The translations under genes were made by a program, and so were the position numbers. Shown piece by piece: positions 14,834 to 22,343 of a stretch of 57,594 nucleotides of DNA. The DNA is taken from the NCBI RefSeq assembly GCF_015356865.1, contig NZ_JAAFZA010000041.1, positions 1-57,594 of the forward strand. The letters run 5' to 3'. Source of the DNA: Catenulispora pinisilvae. Its GTDB lineage: Bacteria > Actinomycetota > Actinomycetes > Streptomycetales > Catenulisporaceae. The stretch's first letter is position 1. Every line of letters starts with the position of its first letter. The notes beneath the pieces were generated by a model that saw only the letters and a program-made list of their open reading frames with translations, had not been told where the DNA came from and did not search any database.

Positions 14834-16096
14834 GTGACGACGGCGACGTGTGACATCCGGCTGCCCGCGCCGCCGCGGCTGTGGAACCGGGACTTCCGGC
14901 TGTACTTCACCGCGCGGCTGGTGTCGCTGCTCGGGGACTCGATGCTGCCGGTCGCCCTGCTCTTCGGCGTCGTCAGCCTCGGCTACGGCACCACCGGCGT
15001 CGGCCTGGTGCTGGCCGCGCAGGTGCTGCCGTTCGCGGCGTTCGTGCTCTTCGGCGGCGTGCTCGCCGACCGGTTCACCCCGCAGCGGATGATGGTCGGC
15101 GCCGACGCCGCCCGCTTCGTGCTGCAAGCCCTCGCCGCGACCGCGTTCGCCACCGGGCACCCGGCGCTGTGGCTGCTGATGACGCTGTCGGGGCTGTCCG
15201 GCGTGGCGACCGCCGCGTTCCAGCCCGGGCTGGCCAGCGTCATCACCCAGGTGTCGGGCGACTTGCAGCGGGCCAACGCGGTCACCCGCGTCGCCGAGGC
15301 CATGGCCACGCTCGGCGGGCCGGCCGTCGCCGGCCTGCTGATCGCCGTGTCCGGGGTGCCGGTGGTGCTGGCCGCGGACTCCGCGACGTTCGCGGTCAGC
15401 GGCGTGTGCCTGCTGATGCTGCGGCTGGCGCCGGTGGCCAGGGCCGTGACCCAGGAGTCCACGTGGCGCAATCTGGTCGAGGGCTGGCACGAGTTCCGCA
15501 ACCGGACGTGGATGTGGTCGGTGATCCTGGCGTGGATCGTGCTGGGCATCGCCGTGTGGGGCCCGATCCGGCCGCTGGCCACGATCCTGGTGACCGACCG
15601 GCACGGCGCTTCGGGGCTGGGACTGATGTGGACGGCCTTCGGCGCGGGCGGCGTGGTCGGCGGGCTGGCCGGGGTGCGGTTCCGGCCCCGGCATCCGTTG
15701 CGGGTCGGCGCCTCCGTGCTGGTGGCGTGGTCGGTGTGGCCGCTGACGCTGGCCGCCGGGCTGCCGTTGGCCCAGGTCTGCGGCGGCGCGGCCGTCGGCG
15801 GGGCGACCATCGCCTTCTGGGGCGTGATGTGGTCGACCAGCGTGCAGACGCACATCCCGGCCGCCGTCCTGAACCGCATCTCCGCCTACGAGCTCGCCGG
15901 CTCGCTCATAGCCTTCCCGATCGGACAGTCGCTGGCCGGTCCGGTCAGCGACGCGGTCGGGACCGGGCCGGCGCTGTATACGTCCGCCGCGGTTTTGGTG
16001 ACCGTGCTGCTCGGGATGCTGTGCGTGCCCGCGGTGCGGCAGCTGGGGGCGCGCCCGGCGGGAAATGACAGCGTCGCTGAGCCGGTGGCGCGGTAA
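14834..16096 (+). CDS. MFS transporter (12-helix, macrolide-efflux type)
   Basis: The GTG at 14834 with AGAGGGGG upstream gives 420 residues; a longer reading from 14654 crosses the repeat and is rejected. It begins LWNRDFRLYFTARLVSLLGD, typical of MefA/EntS-like exporters, and has the loop motif GGVLADRFTPQRMM near residue 70. About 12 membrane helices are expected. The direction and substrate are unknown. A DasR-like site stands just upstream. It is followed after 9 bases by a serine hydrolase gene, so the two are probably co-transcribed. Confidence 0.87.
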   Translation: MTTATCDIRLPAPPRLWNRDFRLYFTARLVSLLGDSMLPVALLFGVVSLGYGTTGVGLVLAAQVLPFAAFVLFGGVLADRFTPQRMMVGADAARFVLQALAATAFATGHPALWLLMTLSGLSGVATAAFQPGLASVITQVSGDLQRANAVTRVAEAMATLGGPAVAGLLIAVSGVPVVLAADSATFAVSGVCLLMLRLAPVARAVTQESTWRNLVEGWHEFRNRTWMWSVILAWIVLGIAVWGPIRPLATILVTDRHGASGLGLMWTAFGAGGVVGGLAGVRFRPRHPLRVGASVLVAWSVWPLTLAAGLPLAQVCGGAAVGGATIAFWGVMWSTSVQTHIPAAVLNRISAYELAGSLIAFPIGQSLAGPVSDAVGTGPALYTSAAVLVTVLLGMLCVPAVRQLGARPAGNDSVAEPVAR

Positions 16097-16105
16097 CGTC
16101 CGGCC

Positions 16106-17200
16106 ATGGCTCAAGTTCAGGGCACGTATACGAATGAGTTCGCCGCGGTCGCCGACGCGCTGTCCGAGCTGCTCGACGCGGACGACATCGGCGCCTCGGC
16201 GGCGGTGTTCGTGAACGGCGAACCGGTGGTCGACGTCTGGGGCGGTCATGTCGACGCCGAGCGCACCGTCGCCTGGGAACGCGACACGATCGTCAACGTC
16301 ATGTCCACGACCAAACCGATGACGGCGTTGTGCGCGTTGATCCTCGCCGATCGCGGTGAGCTCGACCTTTCCGCCCCTGTCTCGACCTACTGGCCCGAGT
16401 TCGCCGCCGCCGGCAAGGAGAACGTCCTGGTCCGGCATCTGCTCTCGCACACCGCCGGCCTCGCCGACTGGCCGGGCAAGCTCGTCGCCGAGGACCTCTA
16501 CGACTGGGCCGCGGTCACCGAACGGCTGGCCGCCACGCCGACGCAGTGGGAACCGGGGACGGCGGCCGGATACCACTCCATGACCTTCGGATTCCTCGTC
16601 GGCGAGGTCGTCCGCCGCGTCACCGGACGCAGCCTCGGCCGCTTCTTCGCCGAGGAGGTCGCCGGGCCGCTCGGCGCTGACTTCCACATCGGGCTCGATG
16701 CTCAGGACGACCCCCGCGTCGCGCGGCTGTACCCGCCGCCGTCGCACAGCGACGACTTCTCCTCCGGCGGCCCCGACTCCGATGCGGCAGGCGGGATCCG
16801 CGTCAAGGACGCGAACACCGAGGGCTGGCGGCGGGCCGAGATCCCGGCGGCCAACGGCTTCGGCAACGCCCGCGGGATCGCCCTGGCCCAGTCGGTCCTG
16901 AGCAACGGTGGAGTGGCCGGGGGAGTGCGGCTGCTCTCGAAGGAAGGATGCGAGCCGGCCTGGCATGTGGAGTACGCGGGGGAGGACCGGGTGATGGGGC
17001 AGCCGGCGACCTACGGCATGGGATTCGGCGTCTTCGGCAACACCTTCGGCTGGGGCGGCTGGGGCGGGTCGTTGGTGATGAACGACCACTCGACCGGGAT
17101 GACGGTCGCCTATGCCATGAACCAGATGCTCGATCCGCGTGAGCGGGAGGACATCCGGGGTTTGAACGTCGTGGCCGCTGCTTACGAAGCGCTTCGCTGA
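16106..17200 (+). CDS. Serine hydrolase, class C beta-lactamase/EstB family
   Basis: The product has 364 residues with no signal peptide, so it is cytoplasmic. It carries the S-x-x-K motif (STTK, Ser67 and Lys70) and the Y-x-S/N-type motif (YHS, Tyr156) of penicillin-binding-protein-like esterases, plus WGGWGGS near the C-terminus. Family members are esterases, amidases or beta-lactamase relatives; antibiotic resistance should not be assumed. It follows the MFS gene by 9 bases. Confidence 0.88.
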   Translation: MAQVQGTYTNEFAAVADALSELLDADDIGASAAVFVNGEPVVDVWGGHVDAERTVAWERDTIVNVMSTTKPMTALCALILADRGELDLSAPVSTYWPEFAAAGKENVLVRHLLSHTAGLADWPGKLVAEDLYDWAAVTERLAATPTQWEPGTAAGYHSMTFGFLVGEVVRRVTGRSLGRFFAEEVAGPLGADFHIGLDAQDDPRVARLYPPPSHSDDFSSGGPDSDAAGGIRVKDANTEGWRRAEIPAANGFGNARGIALAQSVLSNGGVAGGVRLLSKEGCEPAWHVEYAGEDRVMGQPATYGMGFGVFGNTFGWGGWGGSLVMNDHSTGMTVAYAMNQMLDPREREDIRGLNVVAAAYEALR

Positions 17201-17202
17201 CG

Positions 17203-17310
17203 GCCGTCGGTTCACGCCGAGCCGTCGGTTCACGCCGAGCCGTCGGTTCAGGCCGAGTCGCCAGCCGACGCCGAGCCCTCAGCCGACGCCGAGCCGTCAG
17301 TTCACGTCCA
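17203..17310. repeat. Six tandem 18-bp repeats
   Basis: Units of GCCGTCGGTTCACGCCGA begin at 17203, 17221, 17239, 17257, 17275 and 17293; the first three are near-identical and the later ones drift. The last unit overlaps the end of a gene remnant on the minus strand. Eighteen bases is six codons, which suggests expansion by slippage. Confidence 0.85.
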
Positions 17311-17424
17311 CGACGTCGCCGCCGGTCACCCGCACCAACTCCGCGAACGTGATCGCGAACACCGTGTGCGCGTGGCCCGCGGCGGCCCACACCTCCGGCG
17401 AGGTGTTCACCGGAGTCCGGCACA
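17297..17424 (-). pseudogene. C-terminal remnant of an unidentified gene
   Basis: The minus-strand reading ends TPVNTSPEVWAAAGHAHTVF then AITFAELVRVTGGDVVDVN and a TGA. It looks like a genuine protein C-terminus by composition and codon use, but is cut off by the GNAT gene starting at 17434. The family is not recognised. Confidence 0.35.
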
Positions 17425-17433
17425 ATACGCGGC

Positions 17434-18003
17434 ATGGAGATACTTGATCGTGTCGTGGAACCGACCGAGATCGTCGCCGGTCGCTACCAGCTGCGTCCGC
17501 CCTCGCTGCGCGACGTCCCCGACATGATGGAGATGTCCCGCGACCCGGATATCGCGCTGTGGAACGGCCTGGCCTCCGGTGCCGACGAGGAGACTGCCCG
17601 GGCCTGGGCCGAGAAGTACGCGGATTGGGACGGTGGCCGCAGCGCGCTGTTCGGGGTCTACGAGGCGACCGAGGGCCGGCTGCTCGGGCTGGTGTCGCTG
17701 CACAAGATCGACCTGCACCACTCCTACGGCGAACTCGGCTACCGCACCGCGCCCTGGGCCCGTGGCAGGGGCGTCGCGAGCCTGGCGGTGGGGACGGTCA
17801 GCGACTGGGCCTTCGGCGCGCTCGGGCTGGTGCGCTTGCAGCTGATGCACGCTGTGGAGAACGTGGGGTCGTGCCGGGTCGCCGAGAAATGCGGCTTCCT
17901 GCTGGAGGGCACGACGCGCAGCTCCTACGTCTACGGCGACGGCAAGCGGCACTCCGAGCACCTGCACGGCCGGCTCGCCACCGATCCGGTGCCGGGGCGC
18001 TGA
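17434..18003 (+). CDS. GNAT N-acetyltransferase (RimJ/RimL type)
   Basis: The product has 189 residues with ATG at 17434. It follows the RimJ/RimL acetyltransferase pattern: YQLRPPSLRDVPDMMEMSRD at the start, LGYRTAPWARGRGVASLAVG as the acetyl-CoA-binding loop, and VENVGSCRVAEKCGFLLEGT near the end. It transfers acetyl from acetyl-CoA to an amine, which may be a protein N-terminus or a small molecule. The target is unknown. Confidence 0.9.
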   Translation: MEILDRVVEPTEIVAGRYQLRPPSLRDVPDMMEMSRDPDIALWNGLASGADEETARAWAEKYADWDGGRSALFGVYEATEGRLLGLVSLHKIDLHHSYGELGYRTAPWARGRGVASLAVGTVSDWAFGALGLVRLQLMHAVENVGSCRVAEKCGFLLEGTTRSSYVYGDGKRHSEHLHGRLATDPVPGR

Positions 18004-18071
18004 GGGGGCTGACTTCGGGGCGCTGAGCAGCTGACTTCGGACTTTCCCGGCCAGTTGTGCAGCTTGTAAAG

Positions 18072-18590
18072 CTAGTCCTCCCAGTCCAGCGCCGGGGGCA
18101 TGACGCCTTCCCAGGCCAGCAGCCACTCCTTGGTCCGCAATCCGCCGCCGAACCCGCCCAGGCCGTCGGCGGCCAGCACCCGGTGGCACGGCACGACGAT
18201 CGGCAGCGGGTTGCTCCCCATGATCCCGCCGACCGCCTGCGAGGCCGTGACCCCGGCGCCGGAGTCCTTCGCCAGGTCGCCGTAGGTCACCGTGCCGCCG
18301 AAGGGCACCTCGGCCAGCAGCTTGAGCACGGTCAGCCGCAGGCCGTTCACGCCGTACCAGTCCAGCGCGATGTCGAACCGGGTGCGGGTGCCGCCGAAGT
18401 ACTCCGTCAGCTGGAGCACCGCCTCGTCGAGCTGGGCCTGCGCGATGCGGTCGGGCTTGGCGCCCTGGTCCCCGGCGGCGAAGGGCTGGTCGCGCTCGTG
18501 CTCCCGGGGGAACTGGACCAGGCGCAGGCCGCGGGCGGTGGCCCCGATGTTGAGGGTTCCGATCGGGGTGTCCAGCAACGCGGTCTGCAT
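18072..18590 (-). CDS. ogt: Methylated-DNA--protein-cysteine methyltransferase
   Basis: The Met at 18590 gives 172 residues, the family size; a longer reading to 18650 would overlap the next gene. The methyl-accepting cysteine is Cys135 in IVVPCHRVL, with the DNA-binding helix VTASQAVGGIMGSNPLP before it. The enzyme takes O6-alkyl groups from guanine onto this cysteine in a single suicidal step, repairing alkylation damage. It is divergent from an alpha/beta hydrolase gene with 59 bases between starts. Confidence 0.94.
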   Translation of the reverse strand: MQTALLDTPIGTLNIGATARGLRLVQFPREHERDQPFAAGDQGAKPDRIAQAQLDEAVLQLTEYFGGTRTRFDIALDWYGVNGLRLTVLKLLAEVPFGGTVTYGDLAKDSGAGVTASQAVGGIMGSNPLPIVVPCHRVLAADGLGGFGGGLRTKEWLLAWEGVMPPALDWED

Positions 18591-18649
18591 GATTCCATTG
18601 TGCCAAGCGGGGCCGACAACCCGCCGTGCGAACCCCCAGGAGGACGGCA

Positions 18650-19516
18650 ATGCCCAAGGCCCCGGCGAACGGCGTCGAGCTCGAGTACGACACCTTCGGA
18701 GACCCGGCCGCCCCGCCGCTGGTGCTGATCATGGGGCTGGGGACCCAGATGACCGCGTGGCCGCTGCCGTTCTGCCAGGCCATCGCGGACGCCGGGTACC
18801 ACGTCATCCGGTTCGACAACCGCGACTGCGGGCTGTCCACGATCGTGGACGCCCCGGTCCCCGGCTTCGGGGACCTGCTGGCCGGCGACACCTCCGGCGT
18901 CCCCTACCTGATGTCCGATCTCGCCTCCGACGTCGGCGGGCTGCTGGACGTGCTGGGCATCGACAGCGCGCACATCGTCGGCCTGTCGATGGGCGGCATG
19001 ATCGCGCAGCAGTTCGCGATCGACCACGCGCCGCGGGTCCGCTCGCTGTGCTCGATCATGTCCACCACCGGCGCGCCCGACGTCGGCCAGCCCGCGCCCG
19101 AGGTCATCATGCTGCTGCTGAGCCCGGCGGCCGCCAACCGGGACGAGGCGGTCGACCGCGGGCAGAAGATGTTCGAGACCGTCGGCTCCCCGGCGTATCC
19201 GATGCCCACCGAGGAACTGCGGGCCCGCATCGGCGAGGCCTACGACCGCTCCTACACCCCCGAGGGCACCGGGCGGCAGATCGCCTGCATCGTCGCCTCG
19301 CCGGACCGTACCGCGGCGTTGGGCGCGGTCACCGTGCCGGCGGCGGTCATCCACGGTGACTCGGACAAGCTGGTCGACGTCAGCGGCGGGAAGGCGACCG
19401 CCGCCGCGCTCGGCGTCACGCCGCTGATCATCCCCGGGGCCGGGCACGACCTGCCCGAGGCGCTGTGGCAGACGTATGTGGACACGATTGTCGCGAACGC
19501 GCAGAAGGCCGGCTGA
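18650..19516 (+). CDS. Alpha/beta-fold hydrolase
   Basis: The ATG at 18650 follows CCAGGAGG and gives 288 residues. It has the oxyanion region LVLIMGLGTQM, the nucleophile elbow GLSMGG (Ser113), an acid in VIHGDSDKLV and the catalytic His in GAGHDLPE near residue 268. The dihydroxy pattern RFDNRDCGLS is typical of a large actinobacterial esterase/epoxide-hydrolase-like group. The substrate is unknown. Confidence 0.9.
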   Translation: MPKAPANGVELEYDTFGDPAAPPLVLIMGLGTQMTAWPLPFCQAIADAGYHVIRFDNRDCGLSTIVDAPVPGFGDLLAGDTSGVPYLMSDLASDVGGLLDVLGIDSAHIVGLSMGGMIAQQFAIDHAPRVRSLCSIMSTTGAPDVGQPAPEVIMLLLSPAAANRDEAVDRGQKMFETVGSPAYPMPTEELRARIGEAYDRSYTPEGTGRQIACIVASPDRTAALGAVTVPAAVIHGDSDKLVDVSGGKATAAALGVTPLIIPGAGHDLPEALWQTYVDTIVANAQKAG

Positions 19517-19596
19517 ATCCGCACGCGGACGGGGCTGAGGATTCGGCCCACCCCGAATAAGCGGCGCATCGGCGATCTTCCGGATAGAACTACGCC

Positions 19597-20025
19597 ATGG
19601 AACTTCTGGATCACCTCTCCGAGACCGACCGGCAGCGCGTCCTGGCCCGGCTGAACAGCAACCTGATGGTCTGGCTGACCACCGTGCGGCCGGACGGGCA
19701 GCCGGTCACCGTTCCGGTGTGGTTCCTGGCCCGGGAGGACGGCACGATCGTCGTCTACAGCCGGGCCAACAAGGCGAAGCTGGCCAATATCGCGGCCAAC
19801 CCGAAGGTGAGCCTCGGGCTCGACGTCACCGACATCGGCCGCAACATCGTGCGGCTGGAGGGTGTGGCGCGGCACGACCCCAGCCTGCCGCGGGCGCACG
19901 AGCACCCCGCGTTCCTCGCCAAGTACGTGGAGCGGATGGGCGCCATGTTCGACACGCCCGAGAACTTCGGCGAGCTGTTCACGGCCGGGCTGGTGATCGA
20001 GCCGACGAAGGTCTACGTGGGCTGA
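19597..20025 (+). CDS. PPOX-class F420-dependent oxidoreductase-like protein
   Basis: The product has 142 residues. It fits the split-barrel family typified by Rv3369 (TIGR03667-like): VWLTTVRPDGQPVTVPVWFL, YSRANKAKLANIAANPKVSL and a C-terminal VIEPTKVYVG. Members bind F420 or FMN and reduce small molecules. It converges with the small gene at 20013-20189, overlapping by 13 bases. Confidence 0.88.
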   Translation: MELLDHLSETDRQRVLARLNSNLMVWLTTVRPDGQPVTVPVWFLAREDGTIVVYSRANKAKLANIAANPKVSLGLDVTDIGRNIVRLEGVARHDPSLPRAHEHPAFLAKYVERMGAMFDTPENFGELFTAGLVIEPTKVYVG

Positions 20026-20189
20026 CCGGGCGCGGGCCGCTCCACGACGGAGTACAGCTGCTTGTGCTGCACGCCGGACTCCATCTCGGCCACCACGGCC
20101 TCGGCCGCCGCGCGATCGGCGTGGGTGGACAACAGATAGCGGTTGCCGTTGTCGTCCTGGCGCCAGACCTCGAACACCGTGCGGTTCAC
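20013..20189 (-). CDS. Small conserved protein coupled to the ADP-ribosylglycohydrolase gene
   Basis: The GTG at 20189 gives 58 residues (NRTVFEVWRQDDNGNRYLLS, then HADRAAAEAVVAEMESGVQH). Its start overlaps the stop of the upstream hydrolase gene as GTGA (20186-20189), the usual sign of translational coupling. The sequence is compact with alternating beta/alpha pattern and resembles short SPOR-like or DUF proteins, but I cannot name the family. Codon bias is fully typical. Confidence 0.7.
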   Translation of the reverse strand: MNRTVFEVWRQDDNGNRYLLSTHADRAAAEAVVAEMESGVQHKQLYSVVERPAPGQPT

Positions 20190-21187
20190 GATCGGCCGGC
20201 GTCCCATGCGGCGCCGGCGCGTGCCAGGCGGTCCCGGTACTCGATGCGCTCCGGCCAGTCGGCCGGGAACGCCTCGATGCCGTGCCGCGCCCCCAGGAAC
20301 GCCCCGGCCAGCGCGGCGATCGAGTCCGAGTCGCCGCCGGTCGCCGCCGCCCGGCCCAGGGCGCGGACCGGCTCGTCCGGGTACATCAGGAAGCAGAGAA
20401 GCGCGGTCGCCAGCGCCTCCTCGGCGATCCAGCCCTCGCCGGTGGCCAGGCACGGGTCCGCGGCCGGATCGGGCTGCTTCGCCGCTTCCGCGAGCCGGTC
20501 CAGGACCGCCGCGCACTCGTCCCAGCCGTACTCGATGAATTCCTCGGGGGAGTCGCGGTGCGGGATGCGCCACAGGTCGTCCCCGAGCCAGTCGCCGTGG
20601 TAGACGTGGCGCTGCTCCCGGCAGCGTTCCCGCAGCGCCGGGACCAGGTCCGTCGGTGCCGTCCCGGCCAGCAGCCAGCGGGTCGCGAACGCGGTCAGGT
20701 CCGAGGCGGCGAGCGCGGTCGCGTGGCCGTGGGTCAGGGCCGCCTGGAGCTGCGACGCCCCGGCGACGGTCGGCTCCGGCAGCTGCGGGACCAGGCCGAT
20801 CGGCGTGACGCGCATGTTCGCCCCGCACCCCTTCGAGCCGCGCTGCGTCGCCTGCGGCCAGGGCTGGCCGTCCGCCAGGTTGCCGCAGGCGCGCAGGCAG
20901 GTCATGCCCGGCGCGCGGTTGTTGTCCGGGGAGATCGCCCAGGCCAGGAAGTGCTTGATCACCGAGCCGGTGAAGGGCTCGATCGGCAGGGCGGCGGGCT
21001 GCTCCAGCAGCGCGTCGGCGACCGCCAGCGCCATCTGCGTGTCGTCGGTGACATAGCCGCCCCGCGACAGGTCCGACGGCCCCGCCGGGCCATACAACTG
21101 CACGATCTCCTCGAAGCGTTGGAACTCCGTGGGCTTGCCCATGCAGTCCCCGAACGCGAGCCCGAACATCGAACCGGTGGCCGACAT
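20186..21187 (-). CDS. ADP-ribosylglycohydrolase (DraG/ARH type)
   Basis: The start at 21187 is chosen because GGGAGGGG lies just upstream; 333 residues. It shows the family metal-binding motifs: GLAFGDCMGKPTEF near the N-terminus, YVTDDTQMA, and the C-terminal GGDSDSIAALAGAFLGA that supplies the second Mg2+ site. It removes ADP-ribose from proteins or nucleic acids, or acts on related molecules. It is coupled to a 58-residue gene downstream, which may be its partner. No ADP-ribosyltransferase is visible in the window. Confidence 0.92.
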   Translation of the reverse strand: MSATGSMFGLAFGDCMGKPTEFQRFEEIVQLYGPAGPSDLSRGGYVTDDTQMALAVADALLEQPAALPIEPFTGSVIKHFLAWAISPDNNRAPGMTCLRACGNLADGQPWPQATQRGSKGCGANMRVTPIGLVPQLPEPTVAGASQLQAALTHGHATALAASDLTAFATRWLLAGTAPTDLVPALRERCREQRHVYHGDWLGDDLWRIPHRDSPEEFIEYGWDECAAVLDRLAEAAKQPDPAADPCLATGEGWIAEEALATALLCFLMYPDEPVRALGRAAATGGDSDSIAALAGAFLGARHGIEAFPADWPERIEYRDRLARAGAAWDAGRS

Positions 21188-21241
21188 GTGATCCCCTCCC
21201 GTTGGCCGCTGCCGCAAGTCTGCCAGCTACAGTGCCGAGCT

Positions 21242-21700
21242 ATGACCGATTCCTTGATCATGCGCGACGCCACCGGCGCCGACCTGCCCGCGATCGTCGC
21301 CCTGCTCGCCGACGACAAGCTGGGCTCGACCCGCGAGGACGCCGCGGACCTGGCGCCCTACCAGGCGGCGTTCGCCGAGGTCCAGGCCGACCCGAACCAG
21401 CGCCTGATCGTCGCCGAGCGGGACGGCGAGACCGTCGGCACCTTCCAGCTGAGCATCATCCCGGGCGTGGCCCAGCAGGGATTGAAGCGCGCCATGATCG
21501 AGGCCGTCCGCGTCGCGGCCACCGAGCGCGGCAGCGGCCTGGGCACCCAGATGATGCGCTGGGCCATCGAGGAGGCGCGCCGGGCCGGCTGCCGCCAGGT
21601 GCAGCTGACGTCGAACGCCGAGCGGCCCGACGCGCACCGGTTCTACGAGCGGCTGGGGTTCGCGCCCACGCACGTCGGGTTCAAGTTGAAGCTGGGCTGA
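21242..21700 (+). CDS. GNAT N-acetyltransferase
   Basis: The ATG at 21242 gives 152 residues. The acetyl-CoA-binding motif is VAATERGSGLGTQMMRWAIE, followed by QLTSNAERPDAHRFYERLGF, the standard GNAT motif B. It is divergent from the ADP-ribosylglycohydrolase gene with 54 bases between starts. The substrate is unknown. Confidence 0.9.
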   Translation: MTDSLIMRDATGADLPAIVALLADDKLGSTREDAADLAPYQAAFAEVQADPNQRLIVAERDGETVGTFQLSIIPGVAQQGLKRAMIEAVRVAATERGSGLGTQMMRWAIEEARRAGCRQVQLTSNAERPDAHRFYERLGFAPTHVGFKLKLG

Positions 21701-21737
21701 TGCGCGTTTCGCACCCGGCGCGGCCCAAGTCCTAGTC

Positions 21738-22274
21738 CTAGTCCTCTTCCTCCGAGGGCTGCTGAGCCGGTGTCAGATCCACGATCGGGGTGAGCGCCAG
21801 AAGGCTGACGACCGCGACGACGAAGCCGCAGCCCAGACCGATGAACGTGCCATAGTCCACGCCCGCGGAGATGAAGGCGGAGGCATTGTCGGGCATCGGC
21901 GGAAAGTAGTAGGTGTGCCAGCGCCACGCCACCAGCACCACGGTCAGGACTCCGACGACCGAGGCCACCTTGTAGAGGTTCCTGTCTGGCAGCCCTCGCG
22001 GTGCGGCGGCAACGCGGGCCAGCGCGTAGAGGCCGAGCACCGTCAGTGCCAGCATCGGGATCCAGACGAGCGGCCCGGTGACGATCTTGTCCACGTTCCC
22101 GCTCCCCGACGACATATTCCAGCCGTTGACTGAGTCCTGCCACTTCGTGTTGTTGACGTTGTCGTACGAGATGTCGTAGTAGGCCTGCCACCAGGGCAGG
22201 AACATCGAGAAGAAGGCGAGCAGGCCGGTCACCGCGATGACCAGGTCAGGTTTCGAGATCTTGCGTTCTTCCAC
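21738..22274 (-). CDS. Four-helix membrane protein, unknown function
   Basis: The GTG at 22274, with GCAGAGGGGG six bases upstream, gives 178 residues; a Met at 22298 is the alternative but would lie inside a hairpin. Four hydrophobic segments are visible (VIAVTGLLAFFSMFLPWW, WIPMLALTVLGLYALA, VASVVGVLTVVLVAW, FIGLGCGFVVAVVSLLAL), with an extracytoplasmic loop rich in Asn and Ser between the first two. The acidic tail ends PSEEED. It resembles actinobacterial DUF5336-like membrane proteins but the match is weak. Confidence 0.7.
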   Translation of the reverse strand: MEERKISKPDLVIAVTGLLAFFSMFLPWWQAYYDISYDNVNNTKWQDSVNGWNMSSGSGNVDKIVTGPLVWIPMLALTVLGLYALARVAAAPRGLPDRNLYKVASVVGVLTVVLVAWRWHTYYFPPMPDNASAFISAGVDYGTFIGLGCGFVVAVVSLLALTPIVDLTPAQQPSEEED

Positions 22275-22282
22275 GGGGAACC

Positions 22283-22317
22283 CCCTCTGCCGCGCCAACG
22301 TGCCGTGCGGCAGAGGG
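22283..22317 (-). promoter_or_regulatory. Hairpin that includes the ribosome-binding site of the membrane-protein gene
   Basis: CCCTCTGCCGC (22283-22293) and GCGGCAGAGGG (22307-22317) are perfect 11-bp inverted repeats with a 13-base loop. On the minus strand the second arm carries the Shine-Dalgarno sequence (GCAGAGGG) of the 21738-22274 gene. The hairpin also follows the stop of the M3 peptidase gene by 26 bases. It may be a terminator for the peptidase transcript, a translation block for the next gene, or both. Confidence 0.65.
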
Positions 22318-22343
22318 TAACTACGTGTATTGAGGACCGGTCC

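Noticed and set aside
16106-17200. Beta-lactamase giving antibiotic resistance
   Set aside because: The protein has the class C fold motifs but no signal peptide and is closest in layout to cytoplasmic esterases, so a resistance role is not supported.
14804-17233. 809-codon open frame on the minus strand
   Set aside because: It is opposite the MFS and serine hydrolase genes, which have solid motifs. The translation is low-complexity Arg/His/Gln text.
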